From positions 62,001 to 126,000 of the forward strand of contig NZ_JAMPKY010000005.1 of assembly GCF_039962255.1 (NCBI RefSeq): DNA of 64,000 bases. The letters are read 5' to 3'. Below are positions 1 through 7,482 of the stretch, piece by piece. The notes under the pieces were generated by a model. The model worked only from the letters and a program-made list of their open reading frames with translations. It had not been told where the DNA came from and ran no database searches. The first letter of the stretch is position 1, and every line of letters begins with the position of its first letter. Both the position numbers and the translations under genes were made by a program. This DNA is from Leptolyngbya subtilissima AS-A7. GTDB lineage: Bacteria > Cyanobacteriota > Cyanobacteriia > Phormidesmidales > Phormidesmidaceae.

Positions 1-135
1 TAGGTAGGCTGAGTAGCATGGCTTCAGTATTACCATAGTCTGCTGAGACACTGCTAATGGTTCCGTGGCTAGGTCGGCCTTGTGTTAGGCTGCATGGCAG
101 ATTTGTGTGTTCGTTGTTTCCCTAAGGGAGGTTGC

Positions 136-846
136 ATGGGTTTTCTACGGTTGTTTCCTGCGGGAGTAGTAGCGCCTGTAGCCTTGGTGGGGCTGCTGGC
201 TGGCCCGGCAACGCTGGTTGCCCGCGCCGATACCGTACTAGAAGAGGCGGGCACCATTTATCCGGCAGAGTCTACCTATACCTTCGAGGGCACAGCCGGA
301 CAGGTGATGACGATCACCCTAGCCAGTGAGGACTTTGATCCGGTGTTGTCATTAACCGGGCCTGATGAGACCGAAATCGCGTCTAACGACGATTTTGGCG
401 GCACTCTAAACTCAACCATTATCATCGAGCTGCCTGAAGATGGTACCTACACTGTAGTGGCCCGGTCATTTTCGGGCCAGGGTGGCGACTATGACCTCGT
501 TGTGCGCACCTCTACCGAATTTGAGGTGACCTATGCTGAGGCTGAGGCCCTGGCTCTGGCTGAAGACTACACTGGCGCCATTGCTGCCTACACTGAGGCG
601 ATCGCAATTGACCCTGAGCAGTCTTCAGCCTACCTAGGGCGGGCCCAGGCCACGCTAGGGCAGGTGTATGTGGAGCAAGGCGATTTAGTAGAAGGGCCAG
701 AGGATATTCCCTTAGAGGCAAGAGAGTCAGTGATTGCCGATTTTGAGCAGGCCGCTACTCTTTTTGAGGCCAGCGGATCCGAAGACTGGGCCGCTTCTCT
801 GCGAGAACAGGCCGAGGTGCTGCGCAATGCCGAGAGTCCGCAATAG
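136..846 (+). CDS. Secreted PPC-domain and TPR protein
   Basis: The ATG at 136 is preferred over an in-frame upstream start at 82 because AAGGGAGG lies just before it and the protein then opens directly with a signal peptide (MGFLRLFPAG, hydrophobic run, cleavage near ARA-DT). Residues about 20-120 look like a bacterial pre-peptidase C-terminal (PPC) domain: a beta-rich stretch with GTAGQVMTITL, DFDPVLSL and DGTYTVVARS. The remainder is helical with a TPR-like unit (AEALALAEDYTGAIAAYTEAIAIDPEQSSAYLGRA). Family knowledge places such proteins in the periplasm or outside the cell; PPC domains often accompany secreted proteins but are not catalytic. The gene stands alone with its own terminator. 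No substrate or partner can be named. Confidence 0.8.
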   Translation: MGFLRLFPAGVVAPVALVGLLAGPATLVARADTVLEEAGTIYPAESTYTFEGTAGQVMTITLASEDFDPVLSLTGPDETEIASNDDFGGTLNSTIIIELPEDGTYTVVARSFSGQGGDYDLVVRTSTEFEVTYAEAEALALAEDYTGAIAAYTEAIAIDPEQSSAYLGRAQATLGQVYVEQGDLVEGPEDIPLEARESVIADFEQAATLFEASGSEDWAASLREQAEVLRNAESPQ

Positions 847-924
847 GCTGAAACTTTGTAGCAACTTTTCCGGACGAAGTCTCGTCTTAGGTGAAAAGGT
901 GAATGGTAGATGCACCCTGAAAAG

Positions 925-956
925 TCCCACTGGCTACGGCCAGGGGATTTTTTTTT
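925..956 (+). terminator. Rho-independent terminator of the PPC/TPR gene
   Basis: TCCC-A-CTGGC, loop TACG, GCCAGGGGA, then nine T. The stem is nine base pairs with one bulged A and a stable tetraloop. It lies about 80 bp after the stop of the PPC/TPR gene and faces the separate cpcG terminator. Confidence 0.85.
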
Positions 957-998
957 GCCCCTGTGTTGGCCTGGCCTAATCAACAGGCCCGTTTGGAC

Positions 999-1031
999 AA
1001 AAAAAGGGATGCAAGCCGTAGCTCGCATCCC
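999..1031 (-). terminator. Rho-independent terminator of cpcG
   Basis: On the minus strand GGGATGCGAGC, loop TACG, GCTTGCATCCC, then seven T. The 11-bp stem has one G-T pair. It lies 44 bp past the cpcG stop, so the convergent pair of genes has back-to-back terminators. Confidence 0.88.
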
Positions 1032-1074
1032 CGATGGTGTTCTAGAAACCTAACCGAAGGGCTGCTAAACCCAG

Positions 1075-1836
1075 TTATGATGACACTTTGCGGTAGGGTA
1101 CAGCGGTGGCGATGTTGATGTCGCCGGTGGATACGCGAGCCGGGGCTGCACCACTGGCTCCAATACTGCGGGCCATGCCAAGGAAGGCTTGGGGGTTGCC
1201 AGCGGTAACCTTCTTCTCTTGGGGAACGTACCGCTTGACCTGAGACTGCCACACAATCTGAGGGAAGCCCAGCTGATTGCGGTGGTAAGCGTCGTAGCGG
1301 GGATTTTTGATGTGGATGGGGCGCTCGCCTTCGGGGCGACCAGGCAGCACTCGGCGCTTTTGATAAGGCACGGTGTTGTAGCCAAAGCTGGTGAGATACT
1401 CTTCGCTGTCGAGCAACTCATCGACTAGGCCTTTAATGCCCTTGTTGGCCACTACGATAGACCAAGCAATTTTTTCGCGATCGCTGTATACGTCGCGACC
1501 CAGAATTTTTTGAACGCAATGCTCAACAAATCTGTAGTTGCTGTTCTTCTCGAAGAAGCTGTTGTAGAAGGTAGGCGACAGCGCTAGGCCACGAATAAAG
1601 TCGCGCACGGTGATTTGGCCGTTGCGCAGCTGCGACTCCAGAAAGGTCTGGCGATCGCACTTAAAGGCGTGGAAGAACATCTGCCGATAGGCCGCATTAA
1701 TCAGCGCATCCATGTCGCTGGTATCGTACAGGTCATCGGTGGAGAAAATTCTGGGCTGTTCATCGCCGCCGATTTCGTAAGCCGCAACGCGCTGATTTTG
1801 ACTGGACGGGGAATAGTTTAGTAACGGAAGAGACAC
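1075..1836 (-). CDS. cpcG: Phycobilisome rod-core linker polypeptide CpcG
   Basis: This 253-residue protein carries one PBS linker domain (about residues 10-180: [77 protein letters not shown]) and a basic C-terminal tail. The length fits rod-core linkers. CpcG joins phycocyanin rods to the allophycocyanin core of the phycobilisome on the thylakoid surface. The start is GTG at 1836 with GGAG eight bases upstream. The gene is monocistronic with its own terminator and is not next to the cpcBA operon, which is common for cpcG in cyanobacteria. The C-terminus is not strongly hydrophobic, so it looks like the conventional CpcG1 rather than the membrane-type CpcG2/CpcL. Confidence 0.95.
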   Translation of the reverse strand: MSLPLLNYSPSSQNQRVAAYEIGGDEQPRIFSTDDLYDTSDMDALINAAYRQMFFHAFKCDRQTFLESQLRNGQITVRDFIRGLALSPTFYNSFFEKNSNYRFVEHCVQKILGRDVYSDREKIAWSIVVANKGIKGLVDELLDSEEYLTSFGYNTVPYQKRRVLPGRPEGERPIHIKNPRYDAYHRNQLGFPQIVWQSQVKRYVPQEKKVTAGNPQAFLGMARSIGASGAAPARVSTGDINIATAVPYRKVSS

Positions 1837-1980
1837 GTTTGAATCTCCAGAATCTTAGGAAAATTTACAAACTTTAAGGATGATCATACGGGAATGGCTG
1901 CCGCGAACCTGAGCAACCTGAGCAAATCAACATAGTCCTTAACATTCCACGGGTGTGGATGCTGTAGCGGTTGCTGTGGC

Positions 1981-3381
1981 TCAAGGATGGGTCATGCGGC
2001 GGGGGATAATTAGCTGGTCAAACTCCGATTCTGAGACATAACCTAGGGTCAGGGCGGCCTGCTTCAGGGTGAGGTCGTGCTCAAAGGCGTGGTGGGCAAT
2101 CTGAGAGGCCTTATCATAGCCAATGGCTGGGCTCAGGGCGGTGACTAGCATCAGCGACTGCTGCACGTACTGGTCGATCCGTTTCAGGTTGGGGGTCATA
2201 CCAGCGACCAAAAACTCAGTGAAGTTGTGGCAGCTGTCGGCCATTAGCCGCACCGATTGCAGCAGATTAAAGATCATCATTGGCTTGTAGACATTCATCT
2301 CCAAATAGCCGCTAGCTCCGGCAAAGGCCACCGCCGCGTCATAGCCCATGACCTGCACCGCTACCATGGCCAGAGCCTCGCACTGGGTGGGGTTCACTTT
2401 GCCCGGCATAATCGATGACCCCGGCTCATTCTCTGGCAACTGCAACTCCGCGAATCCGGCCCTAGGCCCACAGCTCAGCAGGCGAATGTCGTTGGCAATT
2501 TTGTAGAGCGATACCGCTAGGGTTTTGAGCACGCCGCTGGCCATCACTACGGCATCGTGGGCACCCATGACGGTGAACTTGTTAGGGGCACTAACGAAGG
2601 GCAGCCCAGTGATAGCCGCAATGTGCTCGGCGGCGGCTTCCGCAAAGCCAGGTCCAGCGTTAATGCCGGTGCCGATCGCCGTGCCCCCCAGAGCCAGCTC
2701 GTACAGCCCTGGCAGGCATCCCTCAAGGCGTTTCAAATTGTCGTCGAGCATGCCTACATAGCCTGAAAACTCTTGGCCCAGGGTGAGCGGTACGGCATCT
2801 TGCATGTGGGTGCGACCAATTTTGACGATGTCGGCCCAGGCCTGGGCTTTTTCATCCAGGGCATCCCTCAACCGAGTGACGGCGGGGCTCAGGGTGTGCA
2901 CGAGGGCCTGGGCAGCGGCGATGTGCATGGCTGTGGGAAACACATCGTTGGATGACTGAGACATATTGACGTGGTCGTTGGGGTGAATGGGAGTTTTGCT
3001 ACCCATCTCGCCTCCCGCCTGCTCGATCGCCCGGTTAGCAATTACCTCATTGACGTTCATGTTGCACTGGGTGCCGCTGCCGGTCATCCACACGTGCAGC
3101 GGAAAGTGGTCGTCGAGGGTGCCGTCAATTACCTCATCTGCGGCCTGCACGATCAAGTCAGCTTTCTCCTGGGGCAGTTTGCCCAGAGCAGCATTCGCTA
3201 GCGCTGACGCTTTTTTGGCGATTGCGATCGCATGCACCACCTCCAACGGCATTTTGTCTTGACCAATGGAAAAATAGCGAATTGACCGCTGGGTCTGGGC
3301 TCCCCAGTAACGATCGCTCGGCACAGCAATCGCTCCCATGCTGTCAGTTTCCTGGCGGGTGTGTGGTGTCGGTTCAGCCAT
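1981..3381 (-). CDS. fumC: Class II fumarate hydratase
   Basis: The enzyme interconverts fumarate and L-malate in the cytosol. The 466-residue product from the ATG at 3381 matches the usual class II length; the reading frame stays open 29 codons further upstream but that extension has no family counterpart. Diagnostic segments are [11 protein letters not shown] near the N-terminus, [13 protein letters not shown], the [14 protein letters not shown] segment, [18 protein letters not shown], and the fumarase/aspartase signature [16 protein letters not shown]. Family members use the conserved serine of the signature loop in catalysis. It lies upstream of cpcG on the same strand with 144 bp between. 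Aspartase is related, but the motifs fit FumC better. Confidence 0.95.
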   Translation of the reverse strand: MAEPTPHTRQETDSMGAIAVPSDRYWGAQTQRSIRYFSIGQDKMPLEVVHAIAIAKKASALANAALGKLPQEKADLIVQAADEVIDGTLDDHFPLHVWMTGSGTQCNMNVNEVIANRAIEQAGGEMGSKTPIHPNDHVNMSQSSNDVFPTAMHIAAAQALVHTLSPAVTRLRDALDEKAQAWADIVKIGRTHMQDAVPLTLGQEFSGYVGMLDDNLKRLEGCLPGLYELALGGTAIGTGINAGPGFAEAAAEHIAAITGLPFVSAPNKFTVMGAHDAVVMASGVLKTLAVSLYKIANDIRLLSCGPRAGFAELQLPENEPGSSIMPGKVNPTQCEALAMVAVQVMGYDAAVAFAGASGYLEMNVYKPMMIFNLLQSVRLMADSCHNFTEFLVAGMTPNLKRIDQYVQQSLMLVTALSPAIGYDKASQIAHHAFEHDLTLKQAALTLGYVSESEFDQLIIPRRMTHP

Positions 3382-3521
3382 TGACGGTATTTCCCAGCGC
3401 GCTATTCTCCGATTCAACCATAGGGCAAAGCCGTTGGGTGCCTTTCCATAGAAAAGCCCCGACGACATGGGTAAGTCGCCGGAGCATTGTGGGCAATTTT
3501 GAGATGTTGAGACCAGCTAAC

Positions 3522-4190
3522 CTAACCCTGCTTTTTGCGGGCTAGCCCAGCGGCGCTTAGGCCCACTAGTACTAGGGCCGCGGTAGAGGCTGGTTCTGGC
3601 ACGGTGGTGTTCGGTTCTTCGGGAGTGAGGTCGCCTTTGGCAACGAAGAACGATGCGTGAGATAAGTCTTTTTGGTCAAAGGTGGCCCAGGTACCGCTGT
3701 TGAAGCTGGTGCTGCTGTCGAAGTAGTAAGCGGTGTAGGCGTTACCGGCCTTGAGACTAATTACAAAGGGACTGGTTACGGTCTCGGCTAAGCTCCAGGT
3801 GCCGCTGCCTTTGCCGGTTTGTACCCAGCTAAAGCCATAGTCATTGGGGCCAGAGGAGTTACGGCCACCTTCGTATTTACCGTCGAACACCCAGTCGTCT
3901 CCTAGGGTGCTGTCGAGGAAGGCAGTGAGTTCGCCGCTGATGCCGCTGGTGACATCGTTGCCCGACACTGGATTTAAACACTGGCTGTAGCTGAGTGAAG
4001 ACCCACCGGCCAGAGGGTTGCTGGTTACTGAGCCGCTGGCACAGGTGAGGGGAGCCGCCGGTTGGCTGGTTTGGCCACCGCTGCTACCGCCCTTGCTGTT
4101 GCCGCCCTTGGCAGCAAATGCCTCAGGGGCTACCGACCCTAGGAGGCCGGTCAGCACTAAAGCTGAACTTAGAATCGTGAATGCTTTCAT
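3522..4190 (-). CDS. PEP-CTERM sorting-signal protein
   Basis: The 222-residue protein has an N-terminal signal peptide (MKAFTILSSALVLTGLLGSV, cleavage after AFA), then a low-complexity G/S/K stretch, a beta-rich central domain, and a C-terminal VPEPASTAALVLVGLSAAGL followed by ARKKQG. The last part is a classic PEP-CTERM signal: PEP motif, hydrophobic helix, basic tail. Such proteins are handled by an exosortase (EpsH/CrtA family), which is not in this window. The central region (TAFLDSTLGDDWVFDGKYEG, FVISLKAGNAYTAYYF) resembles other cyanobacterial PEP-CTERM proteins of unknown function. The start at 4190 follows an AAGGAG about 12 bases upstream; an in-frame TTG three codons earlier is an alternative. 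Confidence 0.85.
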   Translation of the reverse strand: MKAFTILSSALVLTGLLGSVAPEAFAAKGGNSKGGSSGGQTSQPAAPLTCASGSVTSNPLAGGSSLSYSQCLNPVSGNDVTSGISGELTAFLDSTLGDDWVFDGKYEGGRNSSGPNDYGFSWVQTGKGSGTWSLAETVTSPFVISLKAGNAYTAYYFDSSTSFNSGTWATFDQKDLSHASFFVAKGDLTPEEPNTTVPEPASTAALVLVGLSAAGLARKKQG

Positions 4191-4305
4191 GCAGGGCAAA
4201 TTCTCCTTAGGTAGGCACTGTAGGCAGTAGCCATAGACGAAAGGGGGCGTTTGCGTCTGATGGTCTCTCCGAGACAGATATAGGTTTTGGGTGTACTTCT
4301 TTACT

Positions 4306-4331
4306 AAAACACTCTCCGTAATGGAGTGTGT
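4306..4331 (-). terminator. Candidate terminator after the nurA-like gene
   Basis: On the minus strand ACACTC, loop CATTACGGA, GAGTGT, then TTTTAG. The stem is only about six base pairs and the T-run four, so it is a modest candidate. It lies between the nuclease stop and the PEP-CTERM gene. Confidence 0.45.
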
Positions 4332-4381
4332 AGGTCAAATTACGGAGCTTTGGAGCAGTTCACCAAGACTTTATGGTGAGT

Positions 4382-5569
4382 CTAACGGCGGCGCTGTTTG
4401 CTGACCATTTTGCGGGAGAGCCGCAGGTTGATCGCTTCGCGGTCGGCCCAGTCTTGCAGCACGCGCAGAAAAATATGTTTGTCTTGGCCTTGAAGGACGG
4501 CGGTTTGGTCGGCGGTTTCAATACTGTAGGGGTAGCCGCCGCCAATAATTACCTCGCCCCTCACCCAGTTGAGGTATTGAGTAATGTGGCCGCTTTCCCA
4601 CATCCACCGGGGCATTTCGAGGCGCACGGGATGACCGTCGCGGGTAGTTTTGAGATAGGTAAAGGCGATTTGATCGCCGTAGTCGTTGTACTGATCCAAA
4701 ACGCCGCCGCGATCGCACTGAAACACAGCGCTGCGATCGCCCCACTCCATCAGCCGCGCCAGCAGTTGGGCGTCGTGAATGCCCTCGGTGGCCTCTAGCC
4801 CATAGACGTGGTGCAGCATTGTGGTCAGGTCGCGGGCGTAGGAGGTATCCACATAGCCCACCAGGGGGACGCGGCGGCGATCGCTGGCCTCTAATAGCGA
4901 AAGAATAGACTGCACGTAGGCAGTTTGGCTCTCCTGGTCAAAGGCTTCGGCAAAGGTGACCACCAGAGCCCCGTCAAAAAATACCAGCGTGCGCTCAGGG
5001 TCTTGGCAAGCGTTGATATATTCCACCAGCCGCGCCACCTCCATTTGAAAGCGGCGAATGTTGACGCGGCGCTCTACGGGTTGGGCAGGGTTTGGCCCCA
5101 GCTCGGAGGGGGTCATGAGGTCGACCCGCACGTCCTTTTTATAGGGGCGGGTGGCACTGTGGGGGTTCTCAAACCAGCCAATTTGCAGCAGCGCAATTGG
5201 GATAGAAATATCTTTGCCAGGGGAAATTTGAGAACCATCCACCGCGAAGGTGGTGATGTCTTCTAGGACGGTCTGCACCCACTGGGCGCTCTGTTCACGG
5301 TTCGTCCAGCGATCGCTCACCGGGCCAGATTCTGTAAAGAAGAACGGCAAGATGCCTTTTTCGGCGGCGATCGCCTCTAAGGGACGGGCTCCCACTGGCC
5401 CGGTTAGGTTGTCTAACTGAGCGAGCTGCCTGGCGTGTGGTAGGGCGGCAAACTCAATCCACGCTCGGTTGTAGGCGTGCATCAGCTCAAACTTAGCCCG
5501 ACTGAAGGCGCTAAAGGCATCTCGCTTCTGGTCGAGCAGGGCTTTAATTTGGCTGGAACTCACTGGCAT
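4382..5569 (-). CDS. nurA: NurA-domain nuclease
   Basis: The 395-residue protein has the NurA domain layout: an N-terminal helical region (residues 1-90), FAVDGSQISPGKDISIPIALLQIGW around 110-140 with the metal-binding aspartate in VDGSQ, LVFFDGALVVTFAE near 215-230, LVGYVDTSYARDL near 260, and a C-terminal GYPYSIETADQTAVL segment. NurA enzymes are 5'-3' DNA nucleases that act with the HerA translocase in end resection in archaea. Cyanobacterial members are widespread but their role is less clear. No herA neighbour is visible. The start is the ATG at 5569, without a strong Shine-Dalgarno sequence. The tail KMVSKQRRR is basic. Confidence 0.85.
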   Translation of the reverse strand: MPVSSSQIKALLDQKRDAFSAFSRAKFELMHAYNRAWIEFAALPHARQLAQLDNLTGPVGARPLEAIAAEKGILPFFFTESGPVSDRWTNREQSAQWVQTVLEDITTFAVDGSQISPGKDISIPIALLQIGWFENPHSATRPYKKDVRVDLMTPSELGPNPAQPVERRVNIRRFQMEVARLVEYINACQDPERTLVFFDGALVVTFAEAFDQESQTAYVQSILSLLEASDRRRVPLVGYVDTSYARDLTTMLHHVYGLEATEGIHDAQLLARLMEWGDRSAVFQCDRGGVLDQYNDYGDQIAFTYLKTTRDGHPVRLEMPRWMWESGHITQYLNWVRGEVIIGGGYPYSIETADQTAVLQGQDKHIFLRVLQDWADREAINLRLSRKMVSKQRRR

Positions 5570-5839
5570 AACCCATCCGTTGCTGAGAACACCTGTATTA
5601 ATGGCTGATTCTAGCGGGTTTGCCGTGGCTTTGTCACGCAGGGCTCTTGGAGTTATAGCGATCGCAGGATTGTAAATGTATTTGTGGTTGATGCTAGAGT
5701 GCGGTTACCTATCTGCTCTTGCGATCGATCAAGCGAGGTAGAGCCAGCATTTCTGACTTCAAAGTTCAGTATTCTTCACCAGGTCTGCCGGGATTGGCCT
5801 CGGGCAGTCTAGAGATAGAGCAATCAACCTCAAAACACT

Positions 5840-6061
5840 ATGGCCCTCAAGCTTTATCTGTTGGCATCGCTGATGGTTTTTCTTCTGGCCATTGGCTCAT
5901 TTTTGACCGATCCATCGAACCCCAAGAGCCGCCTCAGCAGCTGGGCTTTTCTGGGTTTGGCCGTGGCGCTTAGCCCTATTACTTTGCCTAATATGCTGAT
6001 TAAGCGGATGAGCAAGCTTCGCTCATCCGCTCCCATACGCATGTCATCCTCTAGAGCCTGA
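5840..6061 (+). CDS. Small conserved membrane protein
   Basis: The 73-residue product starts MALKLYLLASLMVFLLAIGS, one clear membrane segment, followed by a polar DPSNPKSRLSS loop and a second hydrophobic stretch (WAFLGLAVALSPITLPNML). Two-helix proteins of this kind are seen in cyanobacteria as hypotheticals; I know no function. The last 19 codons lie across a strong hairpin (6004-6030) and the stop codon falls inside a second one, so the C-terminal tail may not be conserved. It is divergent from the nurA-like gene (270 bp apart) and convergent with the chelatase gene. Confidence 0.65.
   Translation: MALKLYLLASLMVFLLAIGSFLTDPSNPKSRLSSWAFLGLAVALSPITLPNMLIKRMSKLRSSAPIRMSSSRA
6004..6030. repeat. 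Perfect 10-bp hairpin at the 3' end of the small membrane gene
   Basis: GCGGATGAGC, 7-nt loop AAGCTTC, GCTCATCCGC. It lies within the reading frame of the small membrane protein, about 30 bases before its stop. There is no T-run. It may be a stability hairpin or part of a transcription end. Confidence 0.7.
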
Positions 6062-6087
6062 GGCGAAAATATCTTTTCAGGCTCTAG
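6051..6087. terminator. Candidate bidirectional terminator hairpin
   Basis: A perfect 11-bp inverted repeat, CTAGAGCCTGA (6051-6061) and TCAGGCTCTAG (6077-6087), has a 15-nt AT-rich spacer. It sits between two convergent genes; the first arm contains the TGA stop of the plus-strand gene. The lack of a long T-run lowers confidence in intrinsic termination. Confidence 0.5.
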
Positions 6088-6101
6088 GGCTAAACCCGGT
6101 G

Positions 6102-7310
6102 CTAGTGGTGATGATGACCGTGGTCGTGGCTGTGACCGTGATCGTGTCCGGGTAGATGGTGGTCGTGGGTATGACCGTGGTGACTATGCACCGCCGCCGC
6201 CTGAGATGCCGCTAGGGAAGGATTAATCGCTAGGGCGTCTTCTTCCAGCAGATCGGCGATGTGCTTGTCGGCCCAGGTGGCTGCCATAGCTAGAAAGTCG
6301 GGGCGATCGTTGACGCAGGGCATTTGCACATAGGTAACGTCGGGGCGCTTGCGGCGCAGCCCTTCGATAATGTGCTCGACATCCAGCAGGGTTTCGTGGT
6401 TTTCGGTAGCGAAGCCGATGGGCATAAACACCAGGGCGGTGGCTCCCAGATCAATCAAGTTACGGGCCGCCAGGTCAGCGTTGGGCTGGGTCCATTTGAT
6501 CAGCGGGGTATCGTGGTTGAGCCAGCCTACTGAGATCAATGGATACTTGTAGATCAGGCGATCGCGCACTTTGTCGTAGAGCTTTTGGCTCTCATCAATG
6601 CCGGAGGTAAAGCCCTTGGCCTCGTGGGGGCAGCCGTGGTTCATCAACACGATGCCGGTTTGAGAGGGCAGGTGGGCCACGGCCAGGTGGTCTTTGATTT
6701 TTTCTTCGACCATGGTGGCCAACAGATCGATGTAGTCGGGCGCGTCAAAGAAAGAAGGAATGTAGCGCGTGCCCTGGACCCAGTGCTCGGTGCCATCGGA
6801 TAGTTTGACTAGAGCCTGGTTGACCTGCTCGATCGCAATGCCGCTGGTGAAGATGGAATCAACCACCAACAGGGGATAGATCAGCAGCTTGTCGTAGCCC
6901 TCTGCTTTGACCTGCTCTAGCACTTGGTCGGGCAGGAAGGGCTTGCAGAAGTTGAAGGCTTTGAACACCTTGATGCGATCGCCCCAGCGCTCTTTCAAAT
7001 TGGCCTCGATGCCGGCCCGCTGGGCCTCAAAAATAGCGTTGTGGGGAGAGATAAAGTTGCCGTGCTGGTGGCTCCACTCGTGGAGGTCGAAGGCGGCCAG
7101 CACCTTGGCCAGGGGAGGGTAGACCCAGGTTGGTACGGGGGCAAATTTTGCTGTTAGGAGGTTGAGCGCCTGCTCGTTGTAGTTGGCAAAGTCTTCGTAG
7201 CTTTCGACTTCGCCGTAGCCCATCAGCAGCACCGCTACCCTGCTATCGCCAGAGGATGTTGGGTGGGAGTGAGATGCGGATGTTTGAATAACATCAGGGG
7301 TTGCAACCAT
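6102..7310 (-). CDS. Ferrochelatase-family protein with histidine-rich tail
   Basis: The 402-residue protein has a two-lobed class II chelatase fold: AVLLMGYGEVESYEDFANYN (about 28-47), DKLLIYPLLVVDSIFTSGIAIEQ, GIVLMNHGCPHEAKGFTSGIDESQ, ALVFMPIGFATENHETLLDVEH. Ferrochelatases insert metal into tetrapyrroles; the second-lobe HG and the E-N-H-E-T segment sit where the family's catalytic residues lie. It lacks the hydrophobic chlorophyll-binding-like C-terminus of typical cyanobacterial HemH. Instead it ends in a tail in which 16 of the last 28 residues are histidine, and the N-terminus also has SHSH. Histidine tails occur in cobalt- and nickel-handling chelatases such as some CbiX proteins, so a metal other than iron is possible. 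The gene is monocistronic. Confidence 0.75.
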   Translation of the reverse strand: MVATPDVIQTSASHSHPTSSGDSRVAVLLMGYGEVESYEDFANYNEQALNLLTAKFAPVPTWVYPPLAKVLAAFDLHEWSHQHGNFISPHNAIFEAQRAGIEANLKERWGDRIKVFKAFNFCKPFLPDQVLEQVKAEGYDKLLIYPLLVVDSIFTSGIAIEQVNQALVKLSDGTEHWVQGTRYIPSFFDAPDYIDLLATMVEEKIKDHLAVAHLPSQTGIVLMNHGCPHEAKGFTSGIDESQKLYDKVRDRLIYKYPLISVGWLNHDTPLIKWTQPNADLAARNLIDLGATALVFMPIGFATENHETLLDVEHIIEGLRRKRPDVTYVQMPCVNDRPDFLAMAATWADKHIADLLEEDALAINPSLAASQAAAVHSHHGHTHDHHLPGHDHGHSHDHGHHHH

Positions 7311-7354
7311 AGTGCTTGCTCTTCGGAGGTGTATCTCGTACAGGCTAACATCCT

Positions 7355-7477
7355 CCCCTGGGGGATAACATTAACAAAACCAGCAGGTTACATAGACCTG
7401 AAAGGGTCTTTGCACCTGGGTCAGCCTGTGTGGGTATAGTACTGAAGCAGGTCGCAGACCTACTATCCCCCCAGGGG
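7355..7477. repeat. Interrupted inverted repeat in the CheA1-chelatase gap
   Basis: CCCCTGGGGGATA (7355-7367) and TATCCCCCCAGGGG (7464-7477) are reverse complements except for one extra C. Each arm is itself partly palindromic. The interior contains a further small hairpin (AGACCTGAAAGGGTCT). The whole lies between the first CheA stop and the chelatase start. Confidence 0.6.
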
Positions 7478-7482
7478 TATAT

